Assembly: GCA_049682815.1 (NCBI GenBank)
Contig: JBAUII010000011.1
Location: 27,512 to 91,511 of the forward strand
Length of the DNA stretch: 64,000 bases
Direction: 5' to 3'
DNA from: DASWID01 sp049682815
Lineage (GTDB): Bacteria; Desulfobacterota_D; UBA1144; Nemesobacterales; CSP1-2
Numbering within the stretch: the first letter of the stretch is position 1; each line of letters opens with the position of its first letter. The position numbers and the translations under genes are program-made. Of this stretch, positions 17,946 to 27,873 are shown one piece after another. Below the pieces are notes generated by a model that was given only the letters and a program-made list of their open reading frames with translations, ran no database searches and was not told where the DNA came from.

Positions 17946-19043
17946 ATGGAGGAATGGAAGTACTGGTTAGGTCTCAGTTTTGTGCCTGGTGTGGGCGATG
18001 TTGGGTATAAAAGTCTAATTTCTAGGTTCCAGAATCCCAAAGCCGTTTTTGAAGCCAGTGCGAAAGAGCTGGATCAGGTAGAAGGGATCGGCGGAAAGAC
18101 AGCAGAGGCGATCAAGAATTTCTCAGACTGGGAAAGTGTCAATTCCGCGATCGAGAACTTACGGAGGCTCGGCTTTAAGCTGGTCTCCATTACTGACAAA
18201 GACTATCCGAAAAATCTTTCCAAGATTTATTATCCTCCGTCGATTCTTTATTTTCACGGTGAGATCTTCCCAAGCGACGAGCTTGCACTTGCTGTGGTTG
18301 GTACGCGAGCGGCTGATAGGTATGGAAGGGTTGTAACGGAGACGTTATCCTCTGAGCTGGCATCGATGGGAATCACCATAGTGAGCGGTATGGCGCGAGG
18401 GATTGATTCTGTCGCCCACGCAGCGGCATTAAAATCCGGAGGAAGGACCATAGCAGTCCTTGGGTCTGGCTTAGACGTGATATACCCGCCTGAAAATAAA
18501 AATCTCTATAATCAGATTTCAGAAAATGGGGCAGTAATATCGGAGTTCCCACTTGGGTCGGAGCCGGATGCGGTAAATTTCCCTAAGAGGAATCGGATTA
18601 TAAGCGGCCTTTCATTAGGAGTTCTGGTGATTCAGGCCTCCGAGAGAAGCGGATCCCTCATCACGGCTTCGTTTGCGCTCGAACAAAACAGGGAAGTTTT
18701 TGCCGTGCCCGGTAATGTAGCATCAAAACTCAGTCGTGGAACGAATGCGCTAATAAAGAAGGGTGCAAAACTGGTCGATTCAATTGAGGACATCTTGGGT
18801 GAGGTAGACTCATTCAGGCGGCTTAAACCAATAGAATCGCCTGTTGATATTAGTAGTATACTAGAAAGACTCAATGGAGATGGGAAAAGAATCTTTTCCA
18901 CAATCACGAACGAACCTATTCATATAGACGATATTATCACGCAATCAGGCTTTGAGCCTCACAGGGTCTTATCCACTCTTCTCTCGCTGGAGCTCGAAGG
19001 TTTCATTACACAACTTCCTGGTAAAATGTTTCAGCTAAGATAA
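17946..19043 (+). CDS. dprA: DNA-processing protein DprA (Smf)
   Basis: A 365-residue DprA. An N-terminal helix-hairpin-helix region (about residues 1-60, LDQVEGIGGKTAEAI) precedes the Rossmann-fold core with VVGTRAADRYGR, VSGMARGIDSVAHAAAL, VLGSGLDVIYPPENK and ISEFPLGSEPDAVNFPKRN. A DprA winged-helix domain closes the protein. DprA loads RecA on incoming single-stranded DNA during natural transformation, though it is conserved in many non-competent bacteria. The frame opens at TTG 17904, but ATG 17946 gives the standard N-terminus (MEEWKYWLGLSF), so it was preferred. It starts 68 bases after the thiamine-binding gene. No other competence genes are in the window. Confidence 0.93.
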   Translation: MEEWKYWLGLSFVPGVGDVGYKSLISRFQNPKAVFEASAKELDQVEGIGGKTAEAIKNFSDWESVNSAIENLRRLGFKLVSITDKDYPKNLSKIYYPPSILYFHGEIFPSDELALAVVGTRAADRYGRVVTETLSSELASMGITIVSGMARGIDSVAHAAALKSGGRTIAVLGSGLDVIYPPENKNLYNQISENGAVISEFPLGSEPDAVNFPKRNRIISGLSLGVLVIQASERSGSLITASFALEQNREVFAVPGNVASKLSRGTNALIKKGAKLVDSIEDILGEVDSFRRLKPIESPVDISSILERLNGDGKRIFSTITNEPIHIDDIITQSGFEPHRVLSTLLSLELEGFITQLPGKMFQLR

Positions 19044-19189
19044 GTCCTAAATTTACAGAATGATTCTCTGCTTCACATAACATAAGGTGTCTGATATCGA
19101 TGCGGCTTCTCGTTTATTTTTTTTCGAAAATTCTTTATGTTTATTGAATTTGTGATATCCTAAAGTGACTTTGGGAACGGAGCGATAAG

Positions 19190-20581
19190 ATGAAAATAGG
19201 TATTGTTGGTACCGGGTATGTTGGTATTGTTACAGGGGCATGCCTAGCATCTAGTGGAAACAACGTGACCTGTGTCGATATTGATGAGCGCAAGATAAAG
19301 GCCTTGAAAAAGGGGGTAGTTCCATTTTACGAGCCGGGCCTTTCGGAACTCGTGCGGTCAAACTTTAAGGAGGGGCGACTACATTTTACGACGGACATTT
19401 CCGACGCGGTGAAAAAGTCGTTTATTGTGTTTGTGGCTGTTGGTACACCTCCCAATGGCGATGGTTCGGCGGATACCGGGATGGTATTTAAGGTGGCAAG
19501 ATCGATCGCCGAATGCCTTGACGATTATAAAATAATCGTAACAAAGAGTACTGTACCTGTTGGAACAACCGAGATGGTTCGTGAAATAATCAGGGGGAAT
19601 AGCGATTATGAGTTCGATGTGGCCTCGAATCCCGAGTTTCTTAAAGAGGGGGCCGCTGTCGAGGACTTTATGAAACCGGACAGAGTGGTGATCGGCGTCG
19701 ATAAGCCTTCTGTTGGGGGAATCTTGAAAGAGCTCTATTCACCTTTTATGCGGTCAGGTGACAGGGCTATGGTTGTATCCATAAGGTCAGCCGAACTTGC
19801 AAAGTATACGGCGAATGCAATGTTAGCTACGAGAATTTCCTTTATGAATGAAATCGCAAATCTCTGTGAGCTCGTCGGTGCCGACGTTTCGGAGATTAGA
19901 CAAATCATAGGTAGCGATCACAGAATAGGGCGCCATTTTTTATTTCCCGGAATTGGGTATGGAGGCTCGTGCTTTCCTAAGGACGTAAAGGCGATTATCA
20001 AGACAGCTGGAGAATTGAATTTTGAACTAAGGATTTGTAAGGCAACGGATCAGGTTAACACACGGCAGAGAGAGCTTTTCTGGCAGAAAATCGAACGGGT
20101 TTTCGGGGGAAGGTTAAAGGGTAAAAAGATCGCTGTATGGGGTCTCTCGTTCAAGCCCAAGACGGACGACATAAGGGAGGCTCCTTCTTTATACGTAATT
20201 GATAAGTTATTGTCGGCTGGGGTTGAGGTAACGGTTCATGACCCGGTTGCGATGGATAGGGCAAGGGAAATTTACGGTAAAAAGATTAAATACGCACGGT
20301 CTAACTATGATGCTTGCGTAAATAAAGACGCGCTGGTAATTAATACAGAATGGAACGAGTATCACCAGCCTGACTTCGGCAAAATGAAGAAAATGATGAG
20401 ATCCCCGATCATAGTGGATGGCAGGAATTTATATAATCCTAAGATTCTTAGGGATCTTGGGTTCATCTATATTGGAGTAGGTATCAATAATCTTGAGAAT
20501 ATCGGCGAGATCGATGATGAGAGCAGCCTGGCTGATCTTGTAAAGAAAAAGCCGGGTGTTAAAGCACGACAAAGGATTTAA
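19190..20581 (+). CDS. ugd: UDP-glucose 6-dehydrogenase
   Basis: A 463-residue member of the UDP-glucose/GDP-mannose dehydrogenase family. It oxidises UDP-glucose to UDP-glucuronate with two NAD+, feeding surface polysaccharides. The N-terminal Rossmann motif is GTGYVGIVTGACLA, NPEFLKEGAAVEDF marks the family, and the catalytic cysteine is Cys261 in GYGGSCFPKD. The C-terminal substrate domain includes GLSFKPKTDDIREAPS, whose conserved Arg contacts the sugar nucleotide. GDP-mannose or UDP-ManNAc dehydrogenation is the main alternative, but the motifs favour UDP-glucose. The ATG follows an AACGGAGCGATAAG ribosome binding region. Promoter not identified. Confidence 0.92.
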   Translation: MKIGIVGTGYVGIVTGACLASSGNNVTCVDIDERKIKALKKGVVPFYEPGLSELVRSNFKEGRLHFTTDISDAVKKSFIVFVAVGTPPNGDGSADTGMVFKVARSIAECLDDYKIIVTKSTVPVGTTEMVREIIRGNSDYEFDVASNPEFLKEGAAVEDFMKPDRVVIGVDKPSVGGILKELYSPFMRSGDRAMVVSIRSAELAKYTANAMLATRISFMNEIANLCELVGADVSEIRQIIGSDHRIGRHFLFPGIGYGGSCFPKDVKAIIKTAGELNFELRICKATDQVNTRQRELFWQKIERVFGGRLKGKKIAVWGLSFKPKTDDIREAPSLYVIDKLLSAGVEVTVHDPVAMDRAREIYGKKIKYARSNYDACVNKDALVINTEWNEYHQPDFGKMKKMMRSPIIVDGRNLYNPKILRDLGFIYIGVGINNLENIGEIDDESSLADLVKKKPGVKARQRI

Positions 20582-20947
20582 TACCTAGTATTTTTAAATA
20601 GATATCGGGAGATTACGGGATACATTTGAAATAGAAGAAATCAATAAGTCTTTGAGATATCTTTCAAAGTCTCAGTAAGATACCTAAACTGATTTATCAG
20701 ATATGGTATATAACTTCCCTAGATAATTCGATATTCCGTAATCTCTGATTTTCTTGAACTCAGTTAGCCACCTGTGATCCATCCCTGAGCAAAAGACCAG
20801 TGTCGTTTAATTTCCGGAATGGAAACTCTCAGCGTATTGCAAAAGGGTATATTATCAGGTAGAAGGTTCTACATTTTAAGAATAGGATTGAATCTTAGGC
20901 TTTAGTGATTAATCTAACAGTTAAAAGGAACAGAGAAAGGGGGTTTA
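20582..20947. other. Intergenic region with nested inverted repeats, ugd/topA
   Basis: This 366-base spacer has no gene. A 14-base inverted repeat, GAGATTACGGGATA at 20609-20622 and TATTCCGTAATCTC at 20732-20745 (one mismatch), encloses two smaller hairpins: CTTTGA/TCAAAG at 20650-20669 and CTGA-TTTA-TCAG at 20689-20700. The 137-base unit could be a small transposon-derived element or a terminator and leader region. The topA start is preceded by the purine-rich AGAGAAAGGGGG. Confidence 0.45.
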
Positions 20948-23053
20948 ATGTCTAAGTCACTTATCATAGTTGAGTCTCCATCCAAGGCGAAGACCATAAA
21001 AAAGTATCTGGGAAATGATTACAGCGTGGAGGCTTCCTCAGGTCATCTGATCGATCTTCCAGCCAGCAAACTCGGTGTAGATATAGATAAGGATTTTAAG
21101 CCAAACTACGTTGTAATAAAGGGAAAGAATAAATTTCTCTCTCAGCTTGCTAAGGCTGCAGAAAATGCTGATAGGGTATATCTTGCCTCGGATCCGGACA
21201 GAGAGGGGGAAGCAATAGCTTGGCATATTGTGAACAGGCTCAAACTGAAAGACAGGGCGTACAGGGTGCTCATATATGAAATTACTCAAAAGGGCATACT
21301 CGATTCCTTAGAACATCCAACGAACCTGAGCCAGGATAGGTTTGAGGCCCAGCAGGCGAGGCGAATACTGGACCGGCTCGTAGGATATCAGGTAAGCCCA
21401 ATCCTTTGGAGGAAGGTCAAGAGGGGTCTGAGTGCCGGGAGGGTGCAGAGTGTTGCACTCAGGATGATTGTTGAGCGAGAAAGGGATATAGAGAGCTTTA
21501 AGGCAGAGGAGTACTGGACGGTTGAATCCAATTTGCAGAAATTGATAGATGGGCATAACGGGTCATTTCAAGCAATCCTTCATAATTATAATGGCAAAAA
21601 GATAAAGATCGGTAATGAAGAAGAGGCTAAGAGGATTGTAGATGCAATTAAGGGTGAGAGGTTTACGGTCTCTTCTGTCGACAGAAAAGAGAGGATCAGG
21701 AAAACACTCCCGCCATTCATCACAAGCACATTACAGCAAGAGGCTTCGAGAAAACTCAGGTTCCCTGTGAAAAAAACGATGTCGGTTGCTCAAAAGCTAT
21801 ACGAGGGCCTAGAACTAGGAGACGAAGGGCCGATGGGTCTAGTAACGTATATGAGAACAGACTCTGTCAGGATATCTGAACACGCTATCGGGGAGGCAAG
21901 GTCATACATTAAGAATACATATGGTGGTGAGTACCTTCCCAAGAACCCTAATGTGTTTAAGGTAAAAAAATCTGCTCAAGATGCCCACGAGGCCATTAGG
22001 CCGACCGCGGTGATCAAGACCCCCGACTCGATAAAATCCTTTTTAACTGAGGACCAGTTTCAGCTTTATAAGCTCATTTGGAATAGATTTATCGCGTCGC
22101 AAATGAATCCGGCAATTTATGACCAGACAACGGTTGATATAAATGCCGGAAGGGGCGTCTTTCGCGCAACCGGTTCAATCATTAAATTTCCAGGTTTCAG
22201 TGCCGTGTACAGGGAGGGAAAGGAAGAGGAGGAAGAGGCGAAAGACTCTGAAGAAGATAAGAAGCTTCCTGAATTAGCCGTTGGTGAAGAGCTAAGGGTA
22301 TTAGAACTCGAGGGGAAACAACACTTCACACAACCTCCGCCTAGGTACACTGAAAGCTCGCTGGTAAAGGAACTTGAGGAAAAAGGGATAGGTCGTCCCT
22401 CCACCTATGCGGCAATACTCTCCACAATCCAGGAAAGGGAGTATGTGCTCAAGGAGAAGACCAAATTAAAACCGACTGCCCTGGGCCGTTCGGTAAATGA
22501 TCTTCTTATAGATGGTTTTCCTGAAATCATGGACATTAAATTTACAGCAGAAATGGAGGAAAAACTCGACGAGGTGGAAGAAGGTAAAGCATACTGGGTT
22601 GATATCCTGAAGGGATTTTACAGCGGGTTCTCTTCGAGGCTCGATAACGCCGAAAGGTCGATGAGAAGCTTGAGAAAAGAGGGGATACCAACGGATATAG
22701 ATTGCTCACAATGCGGAGCAAAGATGTTGATTAAATGGGGCAAAAGAGGGGAGTTCCTGTCGTGTTCCAGGTATCCGGAATGCAAGAATGCGAAGAAGTT
22801 TGTTTACGGTAGCGATGGGGAGATTAAGATAATACAAAAAGCGGAGCCTGAGGTGATGCATGATATCGTTTGCGACCTGTGTGGTAAACCTATGGCGGTG
22901 AGAACCAGCAGGTATGGAAAGTTTTTGGGCTGTACGGGCTATCCCGATTGTAAGAACGTAAAAAAAATGGACGACGTAAATAAGGATATTATCGATGGTG
23001 GAAAGAGTCATAAAGAAGGAGACACAGGTCAGCTAAAAAGGAAGATTATTTAA
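20948..23053 (+). CDS. topA: DNA topoisomerase I
   Basis: A 701-residue type IA topoisomerase that relaxes negative supercoils. The N-terminal Toprim domain starts with SLIIVESPSKAKTIKKYL and has the acidic ASDPDREGEAIAWH motif. The active-site tyrosine is Tyr301 in TYMRTDSVRIS. GIGRPSTYAAILSTI is the conserved block of the central domain. Two C-terminal zinc ribbons follow: the first around residues 585-611 with CSQCG and CSRYPEC, the second around 642-668 with CDLCG and CTGYPDC. Two ribbons is fewer than E. coli (three) but common elsewhere. An acidic insert rich in Glu (about residues 424-440) is present. The ATG has a good ribosome binding site. Confidence 0.95.
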   Translation: MSKSLIIVESPSKAKTIKKYLGNDYSVEASSGHLIDLPASKLGVDIDKDFKPNYVVIKGKNKFLSQLAKAAENADRVYLASDPDREGEAIAWHIVNRLKLKDRAYRVLIYEITQKGILDSLEHPTNLSQDRFEAQQARRILDRLVGYQVSPILWRKVKRGLSAGRVQSVALRMIVERERDIESFKAEEYWTVESNLQKLIDGHNGSFQAILHNYNGKKIKIGNEEEAKRIVDAIKGERFTVSSVDRKERIRKTLPPFITSTLQQEASRKLRFPVKKTMSVAQKLYEGLELGDEGPMGLVTYMRTDSVRISEHAIGEARSYIKNTYGGEYLPKNPNVFKVKKSAQDAHEAIRPTAVIKTPDSIKSFLTEDQFQLYKLIWNRFIASQMNPAIYDQTTVDINAGRGVFRATGSIIKFPGFSAVYREGKEEEEEAKDSEEDKKLPELAVGEELRVLELEGKQHFTQPPPRYTESSLVKELEEKGIGRPSTYAAILSTIQEREYVLKEKTKLKPTALGRSVNDLLIDGFPEIMDIKFTAEMEEKLDEVEEGKAYWVDILKGFYSGFSSRLDNAERSMRSLRKEGIPTDIDCSQCGAKMLIKWGKRGEFLSCSRYPECKNAKKFVYGSDGEIKIIQKAEPEVMHDIVCDLCGKPMAVRTSRYGKFLGCTGYPDCKNVKKMDDVNKDIIDGGKSHKEGDTGQLKRKII

Positions 23054-23062
23054 AAGAGAATA

Positions 23063-23100
23063 GAGTCCTATCGAATATTGAAGCATTATTGGTAGGACTC
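23063..23100 (+). terminator. Possible stem-loop downstream of topA
   Basis: GAGTCCTA at 23063-23070 pairs with TAGGACTC at 23093-23100, an 8-bp stem with a 22-base loop, ten bases beyond the topA stop. No clear run of T follows, so intrinsic termination is uncertain. Confidence 0.3.
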
Positions 23101-23287
23101 TTCGGCAGCATCTGTGCTTTATTGTGCGCTTTCTAATGATAATTATACAAACCTCACTTATTGATCTAATTGAATTAAACGTTCATTTCGTCCCTTGCTG
23201 AGGAGGAACCAGACTTAACGTTAGTCTTCCGGTCTGGAATACCCCACACTTGAAAAGATCGAACAACTCCCAGTAAAATCTTTAACT

Positions 23288-25768
23288 GTGACTGAAGGTC
23301 TACACAAAATTTTGGGGTCCCTTGAAAAGCCCCTCAGGTTTGCATCTAGGACAAAATTTCAAAATATCCACAAAGTGAAGGATCTGGACAAGGTGGTAGA
23401 AGACATAACTCTCAGAGCACTATTGCTAGACCTGAGCGAAAAAGAGGTTGCGATGCTTAAGTCTTTAAGGGAGTCATTCAGCGCCTATAGTAGATTACAG
23501 CTTGACGGTAAGAAAAAATTAATAATGGACTCACTCGGTTTAATAACTGAATTGAAGGGCTTTGACGACAATCCTGTTTATGAGACCTTGGCAACTCGAG
23601 AAACCAATAGTCCGACAACCGATAAAATGGATATATCGCAAATCTCGATTCAATATGTGAAGGGGGTCGGGCCCAGGATAGCTGAGGCACTTTCAAGGAA
23701 GGGTATAAAGACAGTTGAAGATGCACTTAATTACTTTCCGCGCAAATATGAAGATAGGAGAAACATTAAGAGAATATTTACACTAAAGCCTAATACGCGA
23801 CAGACTGTAATGGGTAAAATAGTTCTCAGCGGAGTGGTGAGATCGAGGTCGAGGGGGATTTATCAGGTTATTGTTTCGGATGGAACAGGGACGCTCGCTC
23901 TTTCGTGGTATCAATACAATCCTAAATATCTCAAGGCAACATATAAGAAGGGCTATACGGTAATATTGAGCGGCGATGTAATTCTAAATCGCTACAACAA
24001 TACGCTTCAGATTATCCATCCAAGTCCTGACGATGTAGAAGTTTTTGAGGACATCGAAGGTATCGAAAAAGACATGCTCAATTTCAATAGGATCGTTCCA
24101 ATTTATCCATTGACCGAGGGTATAAAACAGAGACGTATCAGGAAGATAGAGAGCCTTGTATTGGATAATTACGCTAAAAGGCTCTTCGATTATGTTCCGT
24201 ACGAAGTAAGGAAAAGAAATCATCTAATAGGTATCGATCAAGCAATCTCAAGGGTTCACTTCCCGAGCAATTCGGACAACCCTGTAGATTTCTCGGATAC
24301 AAGTTCTATATATAATTCTCTCCCTCACAGGACGGTTTCGTTCAATGAATTTTTCCTCCTGGAGGTAGGGCTTGCCCTTAAAAAACGAGACGTTTCGAAG
24401 ATGCCCGGGATATCATTTAATCCCACGGGAGAGCTTACTAAAAAGCTGCTTTCAAGGCTCCCATTCAAGCTTACCTCGGCTCAATCACGTGTCCTTTCCG
24501 AGCTAGAGACCGATATGAGAGCGGATCGCCCCATGAACAGGCTTCTCCAGGGGGACGTGGGGAGCGGGAAAACCGTCGTGGCACTGTTGTCCATGTTAAG
24601 AGCCGTCGAGAGTGGCTACCAGGCTGCTCTTATGGCGCCTACAGAAATCCTCGCTGAACAGCATTTAAGATCTGTCCTCAAATATGTTGATGGATTTGGT
24701 ATTAGGGTCGTGCTCTTGAAGAGTGCTCAAAGTAGAAGCGAGAAAGAGTCCAATTATGATGCAATCAGTTCTGGAGATGCAAAGATAGTTATTGGAACAC
24801 ATGCGTTGCTTCAGGGGAAGGTTGAATTCAGGGACCTTGGCTTTGTGGTGATAGACGAGCAGCACAGGTTTGGAGTGATTCAGAGAGCCCTGCTGAGGAC
24901 TAAGGGTAAAAACCCCGACGTTCTTGTTATGACTGCTACACCTATTCCAAGGACCCTTGCTATGACCGTATATGGAGATCTCGATGTCTCCATTCTCGAT
25001 GAAATGCCCCCTCATCAACAATCGATAAAGACCTTCGTCTTCTTTGAGGAAAAAGGCGCGCGAGATAAAGCATATGACTTTGTCAGGCAGGAGGTGGTTA
25101 AGGGGAGACAGGCATATATTGTCTATCCTTTGATTGAGGAGTCTGAAAGCCCTGACCATAGGGATTTGAGGTTCGCGACTAAAATGTTTGATGAGCTGAA
25201 GCAGGATGTATTCCCTGAATTTCGACTTGATCTACTTCATGGGAGGATGAAGACCGAAGATAAAAATGAGGTTATGAATAAATTTATTTCACATCAAATA
25301 GATATCCTTGTTGCGACAACCGTGGTAGAGGTTGGGGTAGATGTTCCGAATGCGACGGTTGTGGTAATCGAAAATTCTGAGAGGTACGGTCTCTCGCAAC
25401 TCCATCAATTAAGGGGTCGGGTTGGAAGAGGGGAACATGAGTCTATATGCATCTTAATATCCGCTGCAAAGCGATCGGTTGATGCTCACAAGAGGCTCGC
25501 TATTTTGAAGAATACTTCTGATGGTTTTAAAATTGCAGAAGCGGATCTTATGATTCGGGGTCCAGGCGAATTCATTGGAACCAGACAATCCGGTCTACCG
25601 GAGTTCAGGTTTGCGAACTTGTTGAGAGACGCCAGAATACTTGGTGAGGCTAGAAATGAGGCTTTTAATATTATAAGAGAGGATCCCTCGCTTGCCAATT
25701 ATCCTGGATTATATAAGGAGGTGCTCAAAAGATGGGGGGAGAGTCTGGAGCTTGCTGGTATTTCTTAG
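23288..25768 (+). CDS. recG: ATP-dependent DNA helicase RecG
   Basis: An 826-residue superfamily 2 helicase that remodels stalled replication forks and Holliday junctions. The wedge/OB domain follows VKGVGPRIAEALSRKGIKT at about residue 125. Walker A is GDVGSGKTVVA near residue 420, the Walker B box is DEQHRFG near 522, MTATPIPRT is motif III, and the second RecA domain contains DVPNATVVVIEN and QLRGRVGRGE. The protein is about 110 residues longer at the N-terminus than E. coli RecG, a helical extension seen in many other phyla. The start is GTG at 23288, chosen because the frame extends no further; the exact start is uncertain. The GT2 gene follows 18 bases after the stop. Confidence 0.94.
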   Translation: MTEGLHKILGSLEKPLRFASRTKFQNIHKVKDLDKVVEDITLRALLLDLSEKEVAMLKSLRESFSAYSRLQLDGKKKLIMDSLGLITELKGFDDNPVYETLATRETNSPTTDKMDISQISIQYVKGVGPRIAEALSRKGIKTVEDALNYFPRKYEDRRNIKRIFTLKPNTRQTVMGKIVLSGVVRSRSRGIYQVIVSDGTGTLALSWYQYNPKYLKATYKKGYTVILSGDVILNRYNNTLQIIHPSPDDVEVFEDIEGIEKDMLNFNRIVPIYPLTEGIKQRRIRKIESLVLDNYAKRLFDYVPYEVRKRNHLIGIDQAISRVHFPSNSDNPVDFSDTSSIYNSLPHRTVSFNEFFLLEVGLALKKRDVSKMPGISFNPTGELTKKLLSRLPFKLTSAQSRVLSELETDMRADRPMNRLLQGDVGSGKTVVALLSMLRAVESGYQAALMAPTEILAEQHLRSVLKYVDGFGIRVVLLKSAQSRSEKESNYDAISSGDAKIVIGTHALLQGKVEFRDLGFVVIDEQHRFGVIQRALLRTKGKNPDVLVMTATPIPRTLAMTVYGDLDVSILDEMPPHQQSIKTFVFFEEKGARDKAYDFVRQEVVKGRQAYIVYPLIEESESPDHRDLRFATKMFDELKQDVFPEFRLDLLHGRMKTEDKNEVMNKFISHQIDILVATTVVEVGVDVPNATVVVIENSERYGLSQLHQLRGRVGRGEHESICILISAAKRSVDAHKRLAILKNTSDGFKIAEADLMIRGPGEFIGTRQSGLPEFRFANLLRDARILGEARNEAFNIIREDPSLANYPGLYKEVLKRWGESLELAGIS

Positions 25769-25786
25769 AAATAGGATCTTGATAAA

Positions 25787-26518
25787 ATGCATCTCAGCGT
25801 AATCATCCCGGCACTAAATGAACGTCAATACATTTCCGATACTCTACATGCAGTGCGGCATAACGCCATTATTGGAGGGCCTCATGAAATCATAGTTGTA
25901 GATACTGGCTCGGCCGATGGAACACCTGAAATTGCTAGGGCGCTCGGCGTAAAGGTTATTGAAATTAGACCAGAGATAGCAGGTCGGGCCCAAGCTCTGA
26001 ACACGGGTGCCGGTATTTCGACAGGGGATGTGTATTTGTTTCTCGACGCGGATACGATTCTTCCCGAGGGGTATGATGCGGCCATCAAAACCGTTATGGA
26101 GGATCAGGATATAGCGGGTGGCGCGTTTGAATTTGCCCTGGACGGAAGGGGTTTTGGTTTGCGTGTAGTTGAATTGACAAACCGTATTCGCTACAGAATT
26201 TCCCATCAATTTTATGGAGACCAGGGTATTTTCGTGCGCGCCACTGCGTTTCGTGGAGTAGGTGGATACCCGAAGAAAGGGATCCTCGAGGCATCCGATT
26301 TTTGCTCTTCATTGAAGAAGGTGGGAAAGCTGGCGCTGATCAGAAAAGAAATTAAAACTTCTCCCCGCCGTTTCCTAGAGGGTGGCGTCTATAGAGTTCT
26401 TGCAGGCGATATAAAAATATGGTGGCTCGATCTAATGGGAAAGCCGGTCGATCAGTTCACTGATATTTACTGGAAGAAGAATATATACAAAGCCAAGAAA
26501 TGCCCTTCGGAGAAATAA
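25787..26518 (+). CDS. Glycosyltransferase family 2 (TIGR04283-like)
   Basis: A 243-residue soluble GT-A fold glycosyltransferase. The N-terminal strand and nucleotide-binding loop are SVIIPALNERQYI, followed by IIVVDTGSADGTPEIA; the metal-binding DXD-type motif is LFLDADTILP. HQFYGDQGIFVRATAFRGVGG and LEASDFC match the TIGR04283 group, some of which sit in arsenosugar or carotenoid-like clusters, though none of those partners is present here. The acceptor is unknown. It starts 18 bases after recG, suggesting read-through, and ends 20 bases from the stop of the convergent sucB. Confidence 0.85.
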   Translation: MHLSVIIPALNERQYISDTLHAVRHNAIIGGPHEIIVVDTGSADGTPEIARALGVKVIEIRPEIAGRAQALNTGAGISTGDVYLFLDADTILPEGYDAAIKTVMEDQDIAGGAFEFALDGRGFGLRVVELTNRIRYRISHQFYGDQGIFVRATAFRGVGGYPKKGILEASDFCSSLKKVGKLALIRKEIKTSPRRFLEGGVYRVLAGDIKIWWLDLMGKPVDQFTDIYWKKNIYKAKKCPSEK

Positions 26519-26538
26519 TTCTCAAAGGTGGCAAATAA

Positions 26539-27855
26539 TCAGCCCTCTAACAGCAGGACTCCAGGGTCTTCTATAAGTTTCTTGATTCTTACAAGGAATA
26601 AGACTGCTTCTCGCCCATCCACTATACGGTGATCATAGCTCAGAGCCACATACATCATGGGGCGGATCTCTATGTTTTGGTTTATTACCACGGGTCTGTC
26701 CTCAATTTTGTGCATACCCAGGATGCCCACCTGCGGTGGGTTGAGAATAGGTGTGCTTAGCAGTGATCCAAAAACGCCTCCGTTCGTTATGGTGAAAGTA
26801 CCTCCAAGTAAATCTTCGAGTGAAAGCGTTTCATCGTCGGCTTTCTTAACATATTCAGCAATTCGCTTTTCGATTTCAGCGAATGACATCTTGTCGGCAT
26901 CGCGTAAAACCGGTACTACCAGGCCTCCTCGAGCGCCAATAGCTACCCCAATGTCATAGTAATTCTTGAGAACTATTTCATCTTCCTGTATCTCCGCATT
27001 CAAAAGCGGAAAGTCTTTCAAAGCCCCTATCGATGCCTTGACAAAGAATGAAACTATGCCAAGACCGATCCCGTATCGCTCCTTAAATGACTCCTTATGG
27101 CGTTTGCGAAGTTTCATCAGAGAGCTCATATCGATCTCGTTAAACGTAGAGAGAATCGCCGCCGTCCTCTGGGCTTCGAGCATGCGGCGAGCTATAGTCC
27201 GTCGGCGACGAGACATTCGAATCCGCTCTTCTTGCCTGGAACGATCCGCCTCGGGTGTGGGAGCGCCTCGTTCTTTCAAGATTTTCTCTTCCCTCTGTTC
27301 AAGCTCTGAGGGTTTGGGCTCAGACCTCTTCTTCTCAAGGAAGTTTTCTATGTCTTCTTTTGTGATTCTTCCGTTGGGCCCTGAACCTTCGATTAATCTC
27401 AGATCTACGTCATTTTCTTCGGCAATCCGTCTTGCTACAGGAGTGGCTTTAACCTCTGAGAGTTCCTGTTCTTCTTTCACAACCCTAAGGGGTTCTCTCT
27501 CTTTTTTCTCAGACTCTACACCTTTAACATCGATTTTTTTGTCTGGCTCCTTTGCTGCTTTCTCACTTTTATCCCTTTCCTCGTCAGGCTTTACTTCTTT
27601 TTCTAGTTCTTCCTTTCGAGCTTCATCTATTACCCCTAATACATCGCCTACCATTACATCGTCCTCTTCGGCTTTGTCGATGCGTACCAAAATACCTCCC
27701 TTCTCAGCCCCTACCTCGAAATTTGCTTTCTCGGTCTCCAGCTCTACAACAGCCTCACCTGGATTCACCGCTTCTCCTTCTTTTTTTAGCCATCTCACGA
27801 CTGTGGCTTCGACCACTGATTCACCCATTTCGGGCACTACTATGTTGAACGACAT
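26539..27855 (-). CDS. sucB: Dihydrolipoyllysine succinyltransferase (2-oxoglutarate dehydrogenase E2)
   Basis: A 438-residue E2 subunit. The N-terminal lipoyl domain (about 1-77) carries the lipoylated Lys43 in ELETEKANFEV. A very charged linker rich in Glu and Lys spans about 78-132. The peripheral subunit-binding domain is at about 136-172 (ATPVARRIAEENDVDL and GPNGRITKEDI). The catalytic domain ends with the His409/Asp413 pair in DHRIVDG. It transfers succinyl groups from the E1-bound intermediate to CoA. It lies 18 bases downstream of sucA on the same strand, which fixes the substrate as 2-oxoglutarate rather than pyruvate. A gene for the E3 lipoamide dehydrogenase is not in the window. 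Confidence 0.94.
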   Translation of the reverse strand: MSFNIVVPEMGESVVEATVVRWLKKEGEAVNPGEAVVELETEKANFEVGAEKGGILVRIDKAEEDDVMVGDVLGVIDEARKEELEKEVKPDEERDKSEKAAKEPDKKIDVKGVESEKKEREPLRVVKEEQELSEVKATPVARRIAEENDVDLRLIEGSGPNGRITKEDIENFLEKKRSEPKPSELEQREEKILKERGAPTPEADRSRQEERIRMSRRRRTIARRMLEAQRTAAILSTFNEIDMSSLMKLRKRHKESFKERYGIGLGIVSFFVKASIGALKDFPLLNAEIQEDEIVLKNYYDIGVAIGARGGLVVPVLRDADKMSFAEIEKRIAEYVKKADDETLSLEDLLGGTFTITNGGVFGSLLSTPILNPPQVGILGMHKIEDRPVVINQNIEIRPMMYVALSYDHRIVDGREAVLFLVRIKKLIEDPGVLLLEG

Positions 27856-27873
27856 GAATTTCGAATCTCCGGT

